Below are positions 15,444 to 23,981 of a DNA stretch of 64,000 bases, in pieces (positions within the stretch are counted from its first letter, which is position 1; each line of letters opens with the position of its first letter). The position numbers and the translations under genes were made by a program. The DNA comes from Chitinophaga sp. Cy-1792. Lineage in GTDB: Bacteria > Bacteroidota > Bacteroidia > Chitinophagales > Chitinophagaceae. The notes beneath the pieces were generated by a model, which made no database searches, had not been told where the DNA came from, and saw only the letters and a program-made list of their open reading frames with translations. The stretch spans positions 496,001 through 560,000 of the forward strand of contig NZ_VWWO01000001.1 of NCBI RefSeq assembly GCF_011752935.1, in the 5' to 3' direction.

Positions 15444-18203
15444 ATGAGCGTATCTACAATAAATAATGAAGCGGCATCTGCGGCAGCTGAGCGTGAACAA
15501 AGAATTATTCCGCCCTATATGAGGCTGAGTGGTCTTGAACCGCTGGTTATCCGCCCGGAAGCCAACTTTATCAACGTCGGCGAACGTACCAACGTTACCG
15601 GTTCCAAAAAATTTGCCCGCCTTGTTCGTGAAGGCCTGTATGAAGAAGCACTTTCAGTAGCGCGTCAGCAGGTAGAAAACGGCGCCCAGATCCTGGACGT
15701 AAACATGGACGACGCCCTCCTCGACGGTGAAAAGGCAATGACCACCTATCTGAACCTCCTGGCAGCAGAACCGGATATTTCCCGTATCCCTATCATGATC
15801 GACTCCAGTAAGTTCAGCGTAATTGAAGCAGGTCTGAAATGCGTACAGGGTAAATGTATCGTAAACTCCATCTCCCTTAAAGAAGGGGAAGAGAAGTTTA
15901 TCGAACATGCACAAACCTGTAAGGCATTCGGTGCTGCTGTGGTGGTAATGGCATTCGACGAAAACGGCCAGGCAGATACCCTGGAAAAACGTGTTGAATT
16001 CAGTTACCGCGCCTACAAAATCCTTACTGAACAGGTAGGATTCGACCCACAGGATATTATATTCGATCTCAACATCTTCGCTATCGCCACCGGTATCGAA
16101 GAACATAATAACTACGCGGTAGAATTCATTGAAGCTACCCGTCGTGTGAAAGAACTGATGCCACTCACCAAAGTAAGTGGTGGTGTAAGTAACGTGTCTT
16201 TCTCTTTCAGAGGTAATGAAGCTGTGCGTGAAGCCATGCACTCCGTATTCCTGTACTATGCCATCAAAGCAGGTATGGATATGGGTATCGTTAACGCAGG
16301 TCAGTTACAGATCTATGATGACATAGAACCACAGCTGAGAGAACTTTGTGAGGATGCCATCCTGAATCGCCGGGATGATGCAACGGAAAGACTGGTCGCT
16401 TTTGCAGATACCGTAAAGGCTAAAGGCAAGGTCATTGAAAAAGATGAAACCTGGAGATTAGGCACAGTAGAAGAACGACTGAGCCACTCTCTTGTGAACG
16501 GTATCACTGATTATATCGAGGCTGATACAGAAGAAGCCCGCCAGAAATACCCTCGCCCGCTGGACGTTATTGAAGGTCCGTTAATGGATGGCATGAACGT
16601 CGTGGGTGACCTCTTCGGCAGTGGTAAAATGTTCCTGCCGCAGGTAGTAAAGAGTGCCCGTGTGATGAAAAAATCCGTAGCCGTTCTTACGCCGTTCATC
16701 GAAGAAGAAAAGCTGAGAATGCAGGCGGAGTTTGGCGGAGAAATAAAATCTGCCGGTAAAATATTACTCGCTACCGTTAAGGGAGATGTACACGATATCG
16801 GTAAAAATATCGTGGGTGTGGTATTAGCTTGTAATGGCTACGAAATCATCGATATGGGTGTTATGGTGCCAGCAGAAAAGATTCTGCAGACAGCTAAACA
16901 GGAAAAGGTGGACATTATCGGCCTTAGCGGGCTGATTACGCCTAGTTTGGATGAAATGGTACACGTAGCCCGCGAAATGAAAAGGCAGCAATTTGAGGTA
17001 CCGCTGATCATCGGTGGCGCTACTACATCCCGTACCCATACCGCCGTGAAAATTGCGCCGGAGTATGAACATGGCGTAGTACACGTACTGGATGCCTCCC
17101 GTAGCGTGACGGTTACCGGTAGTCTGCTCAACAAAGCCCTGAAGAAGAACTTCCTCAGCACCATCAATACAGAATACAACAAACTCAATGAATCTTTCCG
17201 GAATAAAAAACCGGTAAAGCAATATCTGCCCTTCGAAACAGCGCAGCAAAACAAGACAGCTATTGACTGGAATGGCTTCTCCCCTGTTAAACCTAAGTTT
17301 ACCGGTATAAAGAAGTTTGAAAATTATGATCTGGGAGAGATAGCCGCGTATATAGACTGGCAGCCATTCTTCATCTCCTGGGAACTGCATGGTAAATTCC
17401 CTGCAATCCTGACGGATGAAGTAGTGGGAGAACAGGCTACGCATCTGTATCACGATGCACAGGCCATGCTGAAAAGGATCATCGAGGAGAAATGGTTGGA
17501 CGCCAATGCGGTTATCGGGATTTTCCCGGCAAACGCAGTAGCAGCCGATACTATTCGCGTAACTCCTGAACAATCCGGCAGCGAACCTGTTAATCTTGAA
17601 TTCCTGCGCCAGCAGATCAAGAAGGCGCCGGGGCAGCCAAACCTTTCCCTGGCCGACTTTATCGCGCCACAGGAAACCGGTAAACAGGATTATATCGGCG
17701 GCTTCGCTGTAACGGCAGGCGCGGGTATAGAAAAATGGCTGGATAAGTTCAAAGAAGAGCTGGACGACTACAGCAGCATTATGCTGAAGGCGCTGGCAGA
17801 CAGGCTTGCAGAGGCCTTTACAGAGCTGATGCACGAAAGAGTGCGTAAGGAGTTCTGGGGATATGCAAGCGAAGAACATCTTTCCAACGAACAGCTGATA
17901 CAAGAGGCATATATGGGTATTCGCCCGGCGCCAGGCTATCCTGCCTGTCCGGAGCACACAGAGAAGTACAAACTTTTCGACCTGTTAAATGCCACAGAAA
18001 ATACCGGTATTACACTCACAGAATCACTGGCGATGTATCCGGCTTCCAGCGTTAGCGGATGGTATTTTGCCAACCCTGAAGCGAAATATTTTGGTTTAGG
18101 TAAGATAGAGAAAGACCAGGTTAACAACTATGCCGCCCGTAAAGGCTGGACGATAGAAGAAGCAGAGAAATGGCTTCGTCCTAACCTGGAATATGATATG
18201 TAA
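15444..18203 (+). CDS. metH: Methionine synthase, folate/cobalamin/activation modules (split MetH, C-terminal part)
   Basis: 919 residues. In order: a pterin-binding domain from about residue 35 ([20 protein letters not shown]), the B12-binding cap domain, a cobalamin domain with [15 protein letters not shown] (the His of DxHxxG coordinates cobalt) near residue 445, and the AdoMet-dependent reactivation domain near the C-terminus ([15 protein letters not shown]). Together with the upstream gene product it would form the complete B12-dependent methionine synthase that moves methyl groups from 5-methyl-THF to homocysteine. metF, which makes that methyl donor, is at 49.2 kb. Both parts are probably translated from one mRNA. 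Confidence 0.95.
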   Translation: MSVSTINNEAASAAAEREQRIIPPYMRLSGLEPLVIRPEANFINVGERTNVTGSKKFARLVREGLYEEALSVARQQVENGAQILDVNMDDALLDGEKAMTTYLNLLAAEPDISRIPIMIDSSKFSVIEAGLKCVQGKCIVNSISLKEGEEKFIEHAQTCKAFGAAVVVMAFDENGQADTLEKRVEFSYRAYKILTEQVGFDPQDIIFDLNIFAIATGIEEHNNYAVEFIEATRRVKELMPLTKVSGGVSNVSFSFRGNEAVREAMHSVFLYYAIKAGMDMGIVNAGQLQIYDDIEPQLRELCEDAILNRRDDATERLVAFADTVKAKGKVIEKDETWRLGTVEERLSHSLVNGITDYIEADTEEARQKYPRPLDVIEGPLMDGMNVVGDLFGSGKMFLPQVVKSARVMKKSVAVLTPFIEEEKLRMQAEFGGEIKSAGKILLATVKGDVHDIGKNIVGVVLACNGYEIIDMGVMVPAEKILQTAKQEKVDIIGLSGLITPSLDEMVHVAREMKRQQFEVPLIIGGATTSRTHTAVKIAPEYEHGVVHVLDASRSVTVTGSLLNKALKKNFLSTINTEYNKLNESFRNKKPVKQYLPFETAQQNKTAIDWNGFSPVKPKFTGIKKFENYDLGEIAAYIDWQPFFISWELHGKFPAILTDEVVGEQATHLYHDAQAMLKRIIEEKWLDANAVIGIFPANAVAADTIRVTPEQSGSEPVNLEFLRQQIKKAPGQPNLSLADFIAPQETGKQDYIGGFAVTAGAGIEKWLDKFKEELDDYSSIMLKALADRLAEAFTELMHERVRKEFWGYASEEHLSNEQLIQEAYMGIRPAPGYPACPEHTEKYKLFDLLNATENTGITLTESLAMYPASSVSGWYFANPEAKYFGLGKIEKDQVNNYAARKGWTIEEAEKWLRPNLEYDM

Positions 18204-18217
18204 AAGATTAGCACATC

Positions 18218-18988
18218 ATGCGAATTGTTTCCTATAATGTGAATGGGCTGAGATCAGCCATGACTAAAGGTTTCACCGAGTGGCTGGCCGACAATCCTGC
18301 TGACATTATCTGTTTGCAGGAGATCAAGGCCAATAAGGATAATGTTGACTTCCGTAAGTTCGACGAATTAGGCTACGATCACTACTGGTTTAGTGCCCAG
18401 AAAAAGGGTTACAGCGGAGTGGCCGTACTGACGAAATTCAAGCCGGATAACGTTGTATATGGCAATGGCAACTCACAAAGTGATGCCGAAGGTCGTTTTA
18501 TCAGGCTGGATTTCGGGGACCTGACACTCATCAACACCTATATTCCTTCCGGAACCAGCGGTGATGAGCGTCAGACGTATAAATATCAGTGGCTGGAAGA
18601 GTTTTTCAGTTACCTGAGCGAATTACGTAAAACCCGCCCTAATCTTATTGTTTGCGGCGATTATAACATTTGCCATAAACCTATAGATATTCATGATCCC
18701 GTAAGTAACAAGAATTCCACCGGTTTCCTTCCTGAAGAAAGGGCCTGGATGGACAAGTTATTTGCCAGCGGCTTCGTGGATACCTTCCGTCATTTCAATC
18801 CGGACCCGCATCAGTACAGCTGGTGGAGCTTCCGGGCGAATGCGCGGAACAATAACAAGGGTTGGCGTATCGATTATATCAACGTAACATCTCCCCTGAA
18901 AGAAAGGCTGAAACATGCCGCCATCTACCAGGACGTTAAACACTCAGATCATTGTCCGGTATACCTGGAACTGGCCAGCAATGCCTGA
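18218..18988 (+). CDS. xth: Exodeoxyribonuclease III
   Basis: 256 residues. It belongs to the AP endonuclease/exonuclease III branch of the EEP fold and acts in base-excision repair. Motifs are the N-terminal MRIVSYNVNGLRSA, CLQEIKA with the metal-binding Glu, VCGDYNICH with the catalytic Asp/Asn, GWRIDYINVT and the C-terminal SDHCPV with the catalytic His. The gene follows metH after 14 bp and precedes the DUF4286 gene, so it may be part of the same transcript. Confidence 0.95.
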   Translation: MRIVSYNVNGLRSAMTKGFTEWLADNPADIICLQEIKANKDNVDFRKFDELGYDHYWFSAQKKGYSGVAVLTKFKPDNVVYGNGNSQSDAEGRFIRLDFGDLTLINTYIPSGTSGDERQTYKYQWLEEFFSYLSELRKTRPNLIVCGDYNICHKPIDIHDPVSNKNSTGFLPEERAWMDKLFASGFVDTFRHFNPDPHQYSWWSFRANARNNNKGWRIDYINVTSPLKERLKHAAIYQDVKHSDHCPVYLELASNA

Positions 18989-19019
18989 TTACAGTATACC
19001 TATATAGTTAGCAGCATAC

Positions 19020-19322
19020 ATGATCATTTATAATATTACAGTAAAAGTAGCCACCAGCATACATCCCGAGTGGATGCACTGGATGCGTAACGAGCAGATT
19101 CCGGCCATGTTGCAGACAGGTCTTTTCCATGACTACCGCATGTGCCGGCTATTAGAGCAGGATGATAGTGAAGGCCCGACATATGCCATTCAGTACTTCA
19201 CAGATACCATGGAGAACTATAATACCTTTATGGCAGAGTATTCCGGCGGATTAAGACAACGGGGTTATGACCTCTTTGGCGACCAGTTTATTGCCTTTGG
19301 AACGGTGATGAAGAGCGTCTGA
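19020..19322 (+). CDS. DUF4286 family protein
   Basis: 100 residues. It matches the small DUF4286 family common in Bacteroidota: MIIYNITVKVATSIHPEWMH at the start, then WMRNEQIPAMLQTGLFHDYR and SEGPTYAIQYFT. The predicted fold is a ferredoxin-like alpha/beta sandwich similar to dimeric antibiotic-biosynthesis-monooxygenase-type domains. Function is unknown. It follows xth by 31 bp. Confidence 0.85.
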   Translation: MIIYNITVKVATSIHPEWMHWMRNEQIPAMLQTGLFHDYRMCRLLEQDDSEGPTYAIQYFTDTMENYNTFMAEYSGGLRQRGYDLFGDQFIAFGTVMKSV

Positions 19323-19342
19323 AACATCATAAAATTGTAAAC

Positions 19343-19351
19343 TTATCCACA
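19343..19351 (+). promoter_or_regulatory. Single DnaA-box-like site
   Basis: TTATCCACA is identical to the classical DnaA box. A lone 9-mer can occur by chance; no cluster of boxes surrounds it. Confidence 0.25.
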
Positions 19352-19566
19352 GGAAATCCACTGTTTTCAGGGGGTCGGGAGTTAGGTACGAAAGTTGCGA
19401 AAAGTGCTGAACAATGCTAAAAAACCATTGAAACAAGCTACAGCACGGCGTTTCAAAAGATTACACATTTTTGCGTGACCAAATCGGGGAAAGCAGCAAT
19501 CTGCTGTAACCGTTACCTGTAGCGTTTTTCAGCCGATAAAAAAATGTATAAAAAAGTTGCAAAAAA

Positions 19567-19597
19567 TTTGGTAATCTGATAAAACGCGCTATATTTG
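19567..19597 (+). promoter_or_regulatory. Promoter of the HU gene (Bacteroidota type)
   Basis: A -33 TTTG (19567-19570) and a -7 TATATTTG (19590-19597) are separated by 19 bp, an exact match to the TTTG/N19-20/TAnnTTTG consensus. Transcription would start near 19604, giving a leader of about 35 nt. Confidence 0.8.
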
Positions 19598-19638
19598 CTC
19601 ACATCAAACATTTCTTCACTAGTTAAATCTTACTAACT

Positions 19639-19908
19639 ATGAACAAAGCCGAATTAATCGACAAAATTGCCAAAGATGCTGGCGTTACAAAAACCCAGGC
19701 TAACGATGCTTTAGACTCTTTCACCAAAGCTGTTGCTGATACCCTGAAAAAAGGTGGTAAAGTAACTTTGGTTGGTTTTGGTACTTTCTCCGTATCTAAA
19801 CGTGCTGCACGTAACGGTAGAAACCCACAGACCGGTCAGATCATCAAGATCAAAGCTAAGAAAGTTGCTAAATTCAAAGCTGGTAAAGCTCTGTCTGACA
19901 AGCTCTAA
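19639..19908 (+). CDS. HU-family DNA-binding protein
   Basis: 89 residues, the standard HU length. HU is a dimeric histone-like protein that bends DNA and compacts the nucleoid. The sequence shows MNKAELIDKIAKDAGVTKTQ at the start, VTLVGFGTFSVSKRAARNGR and NPQTGQIIKIKAKKV, the signature over the beta arm that carries the DNA-intercalating Pro. It has a consensus Bacteroidota promoter and its own terminator, and its codons are strongly biased as expected for a highly expressed gene. Confidence 0.97.
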   Translation: MNKAELIDKIAKDAGVTKTQANDALDSFTKAVADTLKKGGKVTLVGFGTFSVSKRAARNGRNPQTGQIIKIKAKKVAKFKAGKALSDKL

Positions 19909-19928
19909 TCAGTTAGCACAACTTATTC

Positions 19929-19963
19929 AAGCAAGGAACAATTATGTTTCTTGCTTTTTTTTT
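19929..19963 (+). terminator. Terminator of the HU gene
   Basis: 11-bp stem (19929-19939 with 19946-19956, one G-T pair, loop of 6) followed by nine T residues. Confidence 0.92.
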
Positions 19964-20058
19964 ATATCAAACCGCCAGTAGTGTAGAATTTCAGCGATTT
20001 GAATTAATTTGCGGCTGTTATAACATCATATTAAAAAACAAACTACAAATCATTTGTT

Positions 20059-20175
20059 ATGGGTAGAGGAGATGTAAAAACCAAAAGAGGTAAGATCTTC
20101 AATTCTTCTTTCGGTAAAGCAAGACCAGCAAGAACTAAAAAAACTGCTGCTCCAAAAGCAGAAAAGAAAGCTTAG
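20059..20175 (+). CDS. Small ribosomal subunit protein bTHX
   Basis: 38 residues, starting MGRGDVKTKRGKIF and ending in an Ala/Lys-rich tail. This matches the bTHX (Thx) family, a very short basic protein bound to the 30S head in Thermus and conserved in Bacteroidota; the GRGDxKTxRGKI core is diagnostic. It is highly basic, with 13 Lys or Arg in 38 residues. It lies between HU and pdxH with a hairpin terminator after it and is easily missed because of its size. Confidence 0.9.
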   Translation: MGRGDVKTKRGKIFNSSFGKARPARTKKTAAPKAEKKA

Positions 20176-20198
20176 TTTTCTCGCAGAGATACAAAATT

Positions 20199-20235
20199 AA
20201 AGGCGCAAATCATCTTCACGATATTTTGCGCCTTT
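20199..20235. terminator. Hairpin terminator between bTHX and pdxH
   Basis: 11-bp inverted repeat (20199-20209 with 20225-20235, perfect, loop of 15). It can serve both the plus-strand bTHX gene and the minus-strand pdxH gene; the T-run is short. Confidence 0.7.
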
Positions 20236-20255
20236 GTTGTGTTTAATATGCTTTA

Positions 20256-20909
20256 TCAGGGAGCCAGCCGCTCTATCAGCCAGCTGCTATCCGGCTCCAG
20301 TACGTATAATATCCGGTCGTGCAAACGGCTGCTTCTACCCTGCCAGAATTCTATCTTAGAAGGCTTCACCACATAACCACCCCAGTAATCGGGTCTTTCA
20401 GGCTCACGATTGGCAAAAGTTTCTTCCACCTTGGCAACTGCCTGTTCCAGGAATCCACGGTTTGCAATCACCTTACTTTGCGGAGAAGCAATAGCACCTA
20501 TTTTACTGCCATGCGGGCGGCTATTGTAATATGCATCACTTGTCGCCTTATCTGCCTTGCTCACGATGCCTGTGATCCGCACCTGACGCTCCAGTTCTTT
20601 CCAGAAAAACAGCAGGCATACATGGTGATTCAAGGCAAGCTCCTGTCCTTTCTGGCTTTCATAATTCGTAAAAAAAAGGAACCCATCTTCATCGAAACTT
20701 TTTAACAATACAATCCTTGCAGATGGAAGTCCATCCGGGGTGCTGGTAGCCAGTGTCATGGCATTGGGTTCATCCAGCTCACCGCTGGTCGCCTCTTTCC
20801 ACCATTTTCCAAACTGCTCCAGGGGATGTTTTGCTACATCTTTTTCATCCAGGGAAGCCATGATATAGTCTTTACGCAGGTCCGCTATTTTCTGATTTAA
20901 CATGGTCAT
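20256..20909 (-). CDS. pdxH: Pyridoxamine 5'-phosphate oxidase
   Basis: 217 residues. This FMN enzyme oxidises pyridoxine or pyridoxamine 5'-phosphate to pyridoxal 5'-phosphate. The sequence has AMTLATSTPDGLPSARIVLL with the FMN-binding start, DGFLFFTNYESQKGQEL, SRPHGSKIGAIAS, PDYWGGY and the C-terminal signature EFWQGRSSRLHDR. Two close ATGs at 20909 and 20903 are both possible starts. A TACCTTTG element on the minus strand lies 16 bp upstream. Confidence 0.96.
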   Translation of the reverse strand: MTMLNQKIADLRKDYIMASLDEKDVAKHPLEQFGKWWKEATSGELDEPNAMTLATSTPDGLPSARIVLLKSFDEDGFLFFTNYESQKGQELALNHHVCLLFFWKELERQVRITGIVSKADKATSDAYYNSRPHGSKIGAIASPQSKVIANRGFLEQAVAKVEETFANREPERPDYWGGYVVKPSKIEFWQGRSSRLHDRILYVLEPDSSWLIERLAP

Positions 20910-20925
20910 GGGTTTTAACTAATAA

Positions 20926-20933
20926 CAAAGGTA
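20926..20933 (-). promoter_or_regulatory. Candidate -7 promoter element of pdxH
   Basis: TACCTTTG on the minus strand, 16 bp before the first pdxH ATG. It faces the divergent candidate at 20948-20955. Confidence 0.4.
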
Positions 20934-20947
20934 TGGAAGGATAATAG

Positions 20948-20955
20948 TAATTTTG
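20948..20955 (+). promoter_or_regulatory. Candidate -7 promoter element of the DUF3298 lipoprotein
   Basis: TAATTTTG fits TAnnTTTG, 22 bp before the ATG at 20978. It lies close to the divergent pdxH element; no -33 TTTG is seen. Confidence 0.35.
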
Positions 20956-20977
20956 GCCGACCTGATATAAATCATCT

Positions 20978-22084
20978 ATGAAAAGAATATCCTTATTGCT
21001 ATTGCTGGCAGGAATCGTACTCTTCTCCTGTAAACAGAAGCCAGGCAGTTCGCAGCAGGACGAAAATGCCGGCATTATTCCCTTAGTCAGTGCTCCCTAT
21101 TTCTATACATTGCTGAAAGGCACTATGGGCGATAAGCCTGTTACCATGCAATTATTAAAGACCACACCAAGTGTGTACCGTGGCTACTATTCATTTGATA
21201 CTTCCGGTCAGCCTATCACCATCTGGGGAACAGGAGATTCAGGGTATATCAAGTTATATGAGGAGAATATAGATCCGGAGAACGAGCGGTTTTTCAGTGG
21301 TATGCTCGACGATTCCGGGCACCTCACCGGTGTGTGGCATGGCAATGGCACCTCCTATCATTTCAATTTCCACACAGATTTTAAAGATGCCGTACCGCTG
21401 GTTGTATACTACGCAACGGACTCTGCCTATATGATTCCAGGGAATACTAAATCTCCATTGGGACTGGCTTCCACCAGTATTTTATGGCCGGCAAAAGACA
21501 TACAGCCTGAACTTTCTGCCTTTTTGAAACAGGTCATTACGGGCAGCAATATCCAGGACCCGAAGCAATTCATGAAGCGGACGATCGATTCTTTCATCAC
21601 CAGTTATTCCACTGCTGGCGGCACTGTAGATACGGCAGAGTTACTGGACCCTTCCAGTGCAGGTTCGTGGACCTGGACCACCGAAAATGATATGAAGGTG
21701 GTGTATAACCACTGGCCATTGCTCGTATTGGAAAAATATGGCTATGCCTATACAGGTGGTGCGCATGGCAACTGGGGTAGTACTTTTATAACGATTGACG
21801 CGGCGAAAAAGAAGGTATTAAAACCTGCGGATGTATTCAAGCCGGGCTACAAGGAAGCCTTCAGCCCTTTACTGGATAAGGCTTTCCGGGAAAAATATAG
21901 TATTGATGGGGATGAAGTACTGAGTCAGAGTTTACTGACCCCTACGATTGTACCCAATGATAATTTCATATTTACAGATAAGGGAGTTGCCTTCAGTTAT
22001 GTGCCTTATGAGATAGGGCCGTATAGTTTGGGGCAGGTAACGCTTTATTTGCCTTTTACCGCTATCAGGCAGTGGATTAAATAA
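20978..22084 (+). CDS. DUF3298 (RsiV-like) lipoprotein
   Basis: 368 residues. A lipoprotein signal ends in VLFSC with Cys18. The C-terminal third holds a DUF3298 domain: YTGGAHGNWGSTFITID, then FTDKGVAFSYVPYEIGPYSL and a final LYLPFTAI. DUF3298 is also found in the extracytoplasmic part of the lysozyme-sensing anti-sigma factor RsiV, but here there is no cytoplasmic or transmembrane anti-sigma part, so that role is not implied. The N-terminal half probably folds as a separate beta domain (VTMQLLKTTPSVYRGYYSFD). Function is unknown. Confidence 0.85.
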   Translation: MKRISLLLLLAGIVLFSCKQKPGSSQQDENAGIIPLVSAPYFYTLLKGTMGDKPVTMQLLKTTPSVYRGYYSFDTSGQPITIWGTGDSGYIKLYEENIDPENERFFSGMLDDSGHLTGVWHGNGTSYHFNFHTDFKDAVPLVVYYATDSAYMIPGNTKSPLGLASTSILWPAKDIQPELSAFLKQVITGSNIQDPKQFMKRTIDSFITSYSTAGGTVDTAELLDPSSAGSWTWTTENDMKVVYNHWPLLVLEKYGYAYTGGAHGNWGSTFITIDAAKKKVLKPADVFKPGYKEAFSPLLDKAFREKYSIDGDEVLSQSLLTPTIVPNDNFIFTDKGVAFSYVPYEIGPYSLGQVTLYLPFTAIRQWIK

Positions 22085-22103
22085 TTAAGGCAGTATGCTA
22101 ATG

Positions 22104-22140
22104 AAAAGGCCCGTTTCTACGCTGTAGAAACGGGCCTTTT
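22104..22140. terminator. Bidirectional terminator between the DUF3298 gene and pyrH
   Basis: Perfect 17-bp inverted repeat (22104-22120 with 22124-22140, loop GCT) with A-run and T-run at the outer ends of the stem. It serves two convergent genes. Confidence 0.95.
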
Positions 22141-22160
22141 TAATAATATGTATAAAGAAA

Positions 22161-22871
22161 TTAGTGAACGAGGGTACCAACGTTTTTACCCATGATGACG
22201 TTCAGGAGGTTACCTGGTCTGTTCATGTCGAAAACGATGATTGGCAGTTTATTCTCCTGGCAAAGGGTGAAAGCTGTCATATCCATTACGTTCAGGCTTT
22301 TCTGGTAAACTTCAGAGAAGGTGATAGTTTCGTATCTGGTAGCGGTTTTATCTTTTTCAGGATCTGCGGTGTAGATACCATCTACACGTGTTCCTTTGAG
22401 GATAACATCTGCCTGAATTTCGATTGCGCGAAGGGAGGCAGCTGTATCAGTAGTAAAGTACGGGTTACCGGTACCGGCGCCGAAGATTACTACGCGACCT
22501 TTTTCCACGTGGCGGATGGCGCGGCGGCGGATGTAAGGTTCTGCGATTTGTTCCATTTTAATAGCCGATTGCAGGCGGGTGTAGAGCCCGATTTTCTCGA
22601 GGCCGCTTTGCATAGCCATTCCATTGATCACTGTGGCCAGCATTCCCATATAATCCCCCTGAGCTCTTTCGATACCGGTTTCGGCTTCGTTCATTCCACG
22701 ATAGATGTTACCACCGCCGATTACGATAGCAACCTGTACACCGAGGTCGGTAACAGCTTTGATATCATAGGCATATTGTTGTATCACCTTTGGATCAATT
22801 CCATAATTTCCTTCCCCCATGAGGGCCTCACCGCTCAATTTGAGCAAAATTCGCTTATACTTTGGCAACAT
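22161..22871 (-). CDS. pyrH: Uridylate kinase
   Basis: 236 residues. It phosphorylates UMP to UDP and belongs to the amino-acid-kinase fold. Motifs are [15 protein letters not shown] at the N-terminus, [53 protein letters not shown] and [13 protein letters not shown]. It lies downstream of tsf on the same strand, but a hairpin with U-run intervenes, so it is probably transcribed separately. Confidence 0.97.
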   Translation of the reverse strand: MLPKYKRILLKLSGEALMGEGNYGIDPKVIQQYAYDIKAVTDLGVQVAIVIGGGNIYRGMNEAETGIERAQGDYMGMLATVINGMAMQSGLEKIGLYTRLQSAIKMEQIAEPYIRRRAIRHVEKGRVVIFGAGTGNPYFTTDTAASLRAIEIQADVILKGTRVDGIYTADPEKDKTATRYETITFSEVYQKSLNVMDMTAFTLCQENKLPIIVFDMNRPGNLLNVIMGKNVGTLVH

Positions 22872-22992
22872 GACGCTTAAAGATATTGTAAGATTGTGAT
22901 TTCCTTTTGTTACTACGGTATTCTAAGATACAACATAAACGCAGAAAATGCATTTCCCGAAATTTCGGTGGTGTTGAAAATTCATGCGCAAA

Positions 22993-23025
22993 AAAAAGGA
23001 GAGAAATTTTCATTCTCTCCTTTTT
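22993..23025 (-). terminator. Terminator at the end of the rplM-rpsI-rpsB-tsf cluster
   Basis: Perfect 13-bp inverted repeat (22993-23005 with 23013-23025, loop of 7); the plus-strand A-run at its left end gives a U-run for minus-strand RNA. It separates tsf from pyrH. Confidence 0.9.
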
Positions 23026-23040
23026 AAAGATATAATAGTA

Positions 23041-23865
23041 TTAACCTAACGCGATACGCTTAAAGCTAGTCACTTTCAGGTCAGCATCTACTGATTTCAG
23101 GTAATCGCCAACAGATTTGTTGTTGTCTTTAACGAAAGCCTGGTTAACCAGGGTACTTTCTTTAAAGAATTTGTTCACTTTACCAACAGCGATTTTTTCA
23201 GCCATTTCAGCTGGTTTACCTTCTGCTTTCACTTGTTCAACAGCGATTTCTTTTTCGCGTGCGATCAGTTCAGCAGGAACGTTGTCAGCATCAACCGCGA
23301 TTGGGTTCATTGCTGCGATCTGCATAGCGATATCTTTACCAACTTCTTCAGAAACGGTTTTAGAGAAAGCTACGAGTACGCCCATGCGGTAGTTACCGTG
23401 GATGTAAGCAGTAACGCCACCGCCAGTAACGAATTCAAATTTGTTCAGGGTGATTTTCTCACCGATTTTAGCAACCTGGTCGTTCACTCTGTCAGCAACG
23501 GTAGCGCCGTCGAGTTGAGCAGCGTTCAGGGCTTCAACAGTGGTGATATTGTTAGCCAGTGCCAGATCAACGATAGACTGAGCGAATTTCACGAAGTCTT
23601 CGTTTTTAGCAACGAAGTCGGTTTCGCAACCCAGACCTACGATAACGCCGGATTTACCATCTGCAGATGTTTTAGCGATGATAACACCTTCTTTGGTTTC
23701 GCGATCAGAACGCAGTGCAGCTACTTTCTGACCTTTTTTGCGCAGGTAGTCTACTGCCTGTTCAAAATCACCATCACTTTCTACCAGTGCTTTTCTGCAA
23801 TCCATCATACCAGCACCAGTTTGCTGACGCAGTTTGTTTACATCAGCTGCTGTAATTGTTGCCAT
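23041..23865 (-). CDS. tsf: Translation elongation factor Ts
   Basis: 274 residues. EF-Ts is the guanine-nucleotide exchange factor for EF-Tu. The N-terminal UBA-like domain is clear (ADVNKLRQQTGAGMMDCRKA) as is the following ALVESDGDFEQAVDYLRKKG, and the two core domains follow (GLGCETDFVAKNEDFVKFAQ; AYIHGNYRMGVLVAFSK). It ends with a strong terminator and follows rpsB, the standard order. Confidence 0.97.
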   Translation of the reverse strand: MATITAADVNKLRQQTGAGMMDCRKALVESDGDFEQAVDYLRKKGQKVAALRSDRETKEGVIIAKTSADGKSGVIVGLGCETDFVAKNEDFVKFAQSIVDLALANNITTVEALNAAQLDGATVADRVNDQVAKIGEKITLNKFEFVTGGGVTAYIHGNYRMGVLVAFSKTVSEEVGKDIAMQIAAMNPIAVDADNVPAELIAREKEIAVEQVKAEGKPAEMAEKIAVGKVNKFFKESTLVNQAFVKDNNKSVGDYLKSVDADLKVTSFKRIALG

Positions 23866-23981
23866 GAGCTATATTAAGTTTAAAGATTAAAATTGAGTTG
23901 ATATTAAACTCAAATTACGAATTACGTTTATGCGGGAAGAATCCAGCAGGAACGCAATTCGTAATTTGTATTTAGATAATA

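Larger units (their letters stand above)
19323..19638. other. 316-bp gap upstream of the HU gene
   Basis: It contains a perfect TTATCCACA DnaA-box consensus at 19343-19351 and the HU promoter at 19567-19597. No further gene, repeat or structured RNA is evident. Confidence 0.7.

Noticed and set aside
16824..17957. 377-codon open frame antisense to metH
   Set aside because: It lies opposite a clearly coding, conserved enzyme and its translation is Cys/Phe-rich with no domain-like pattern.
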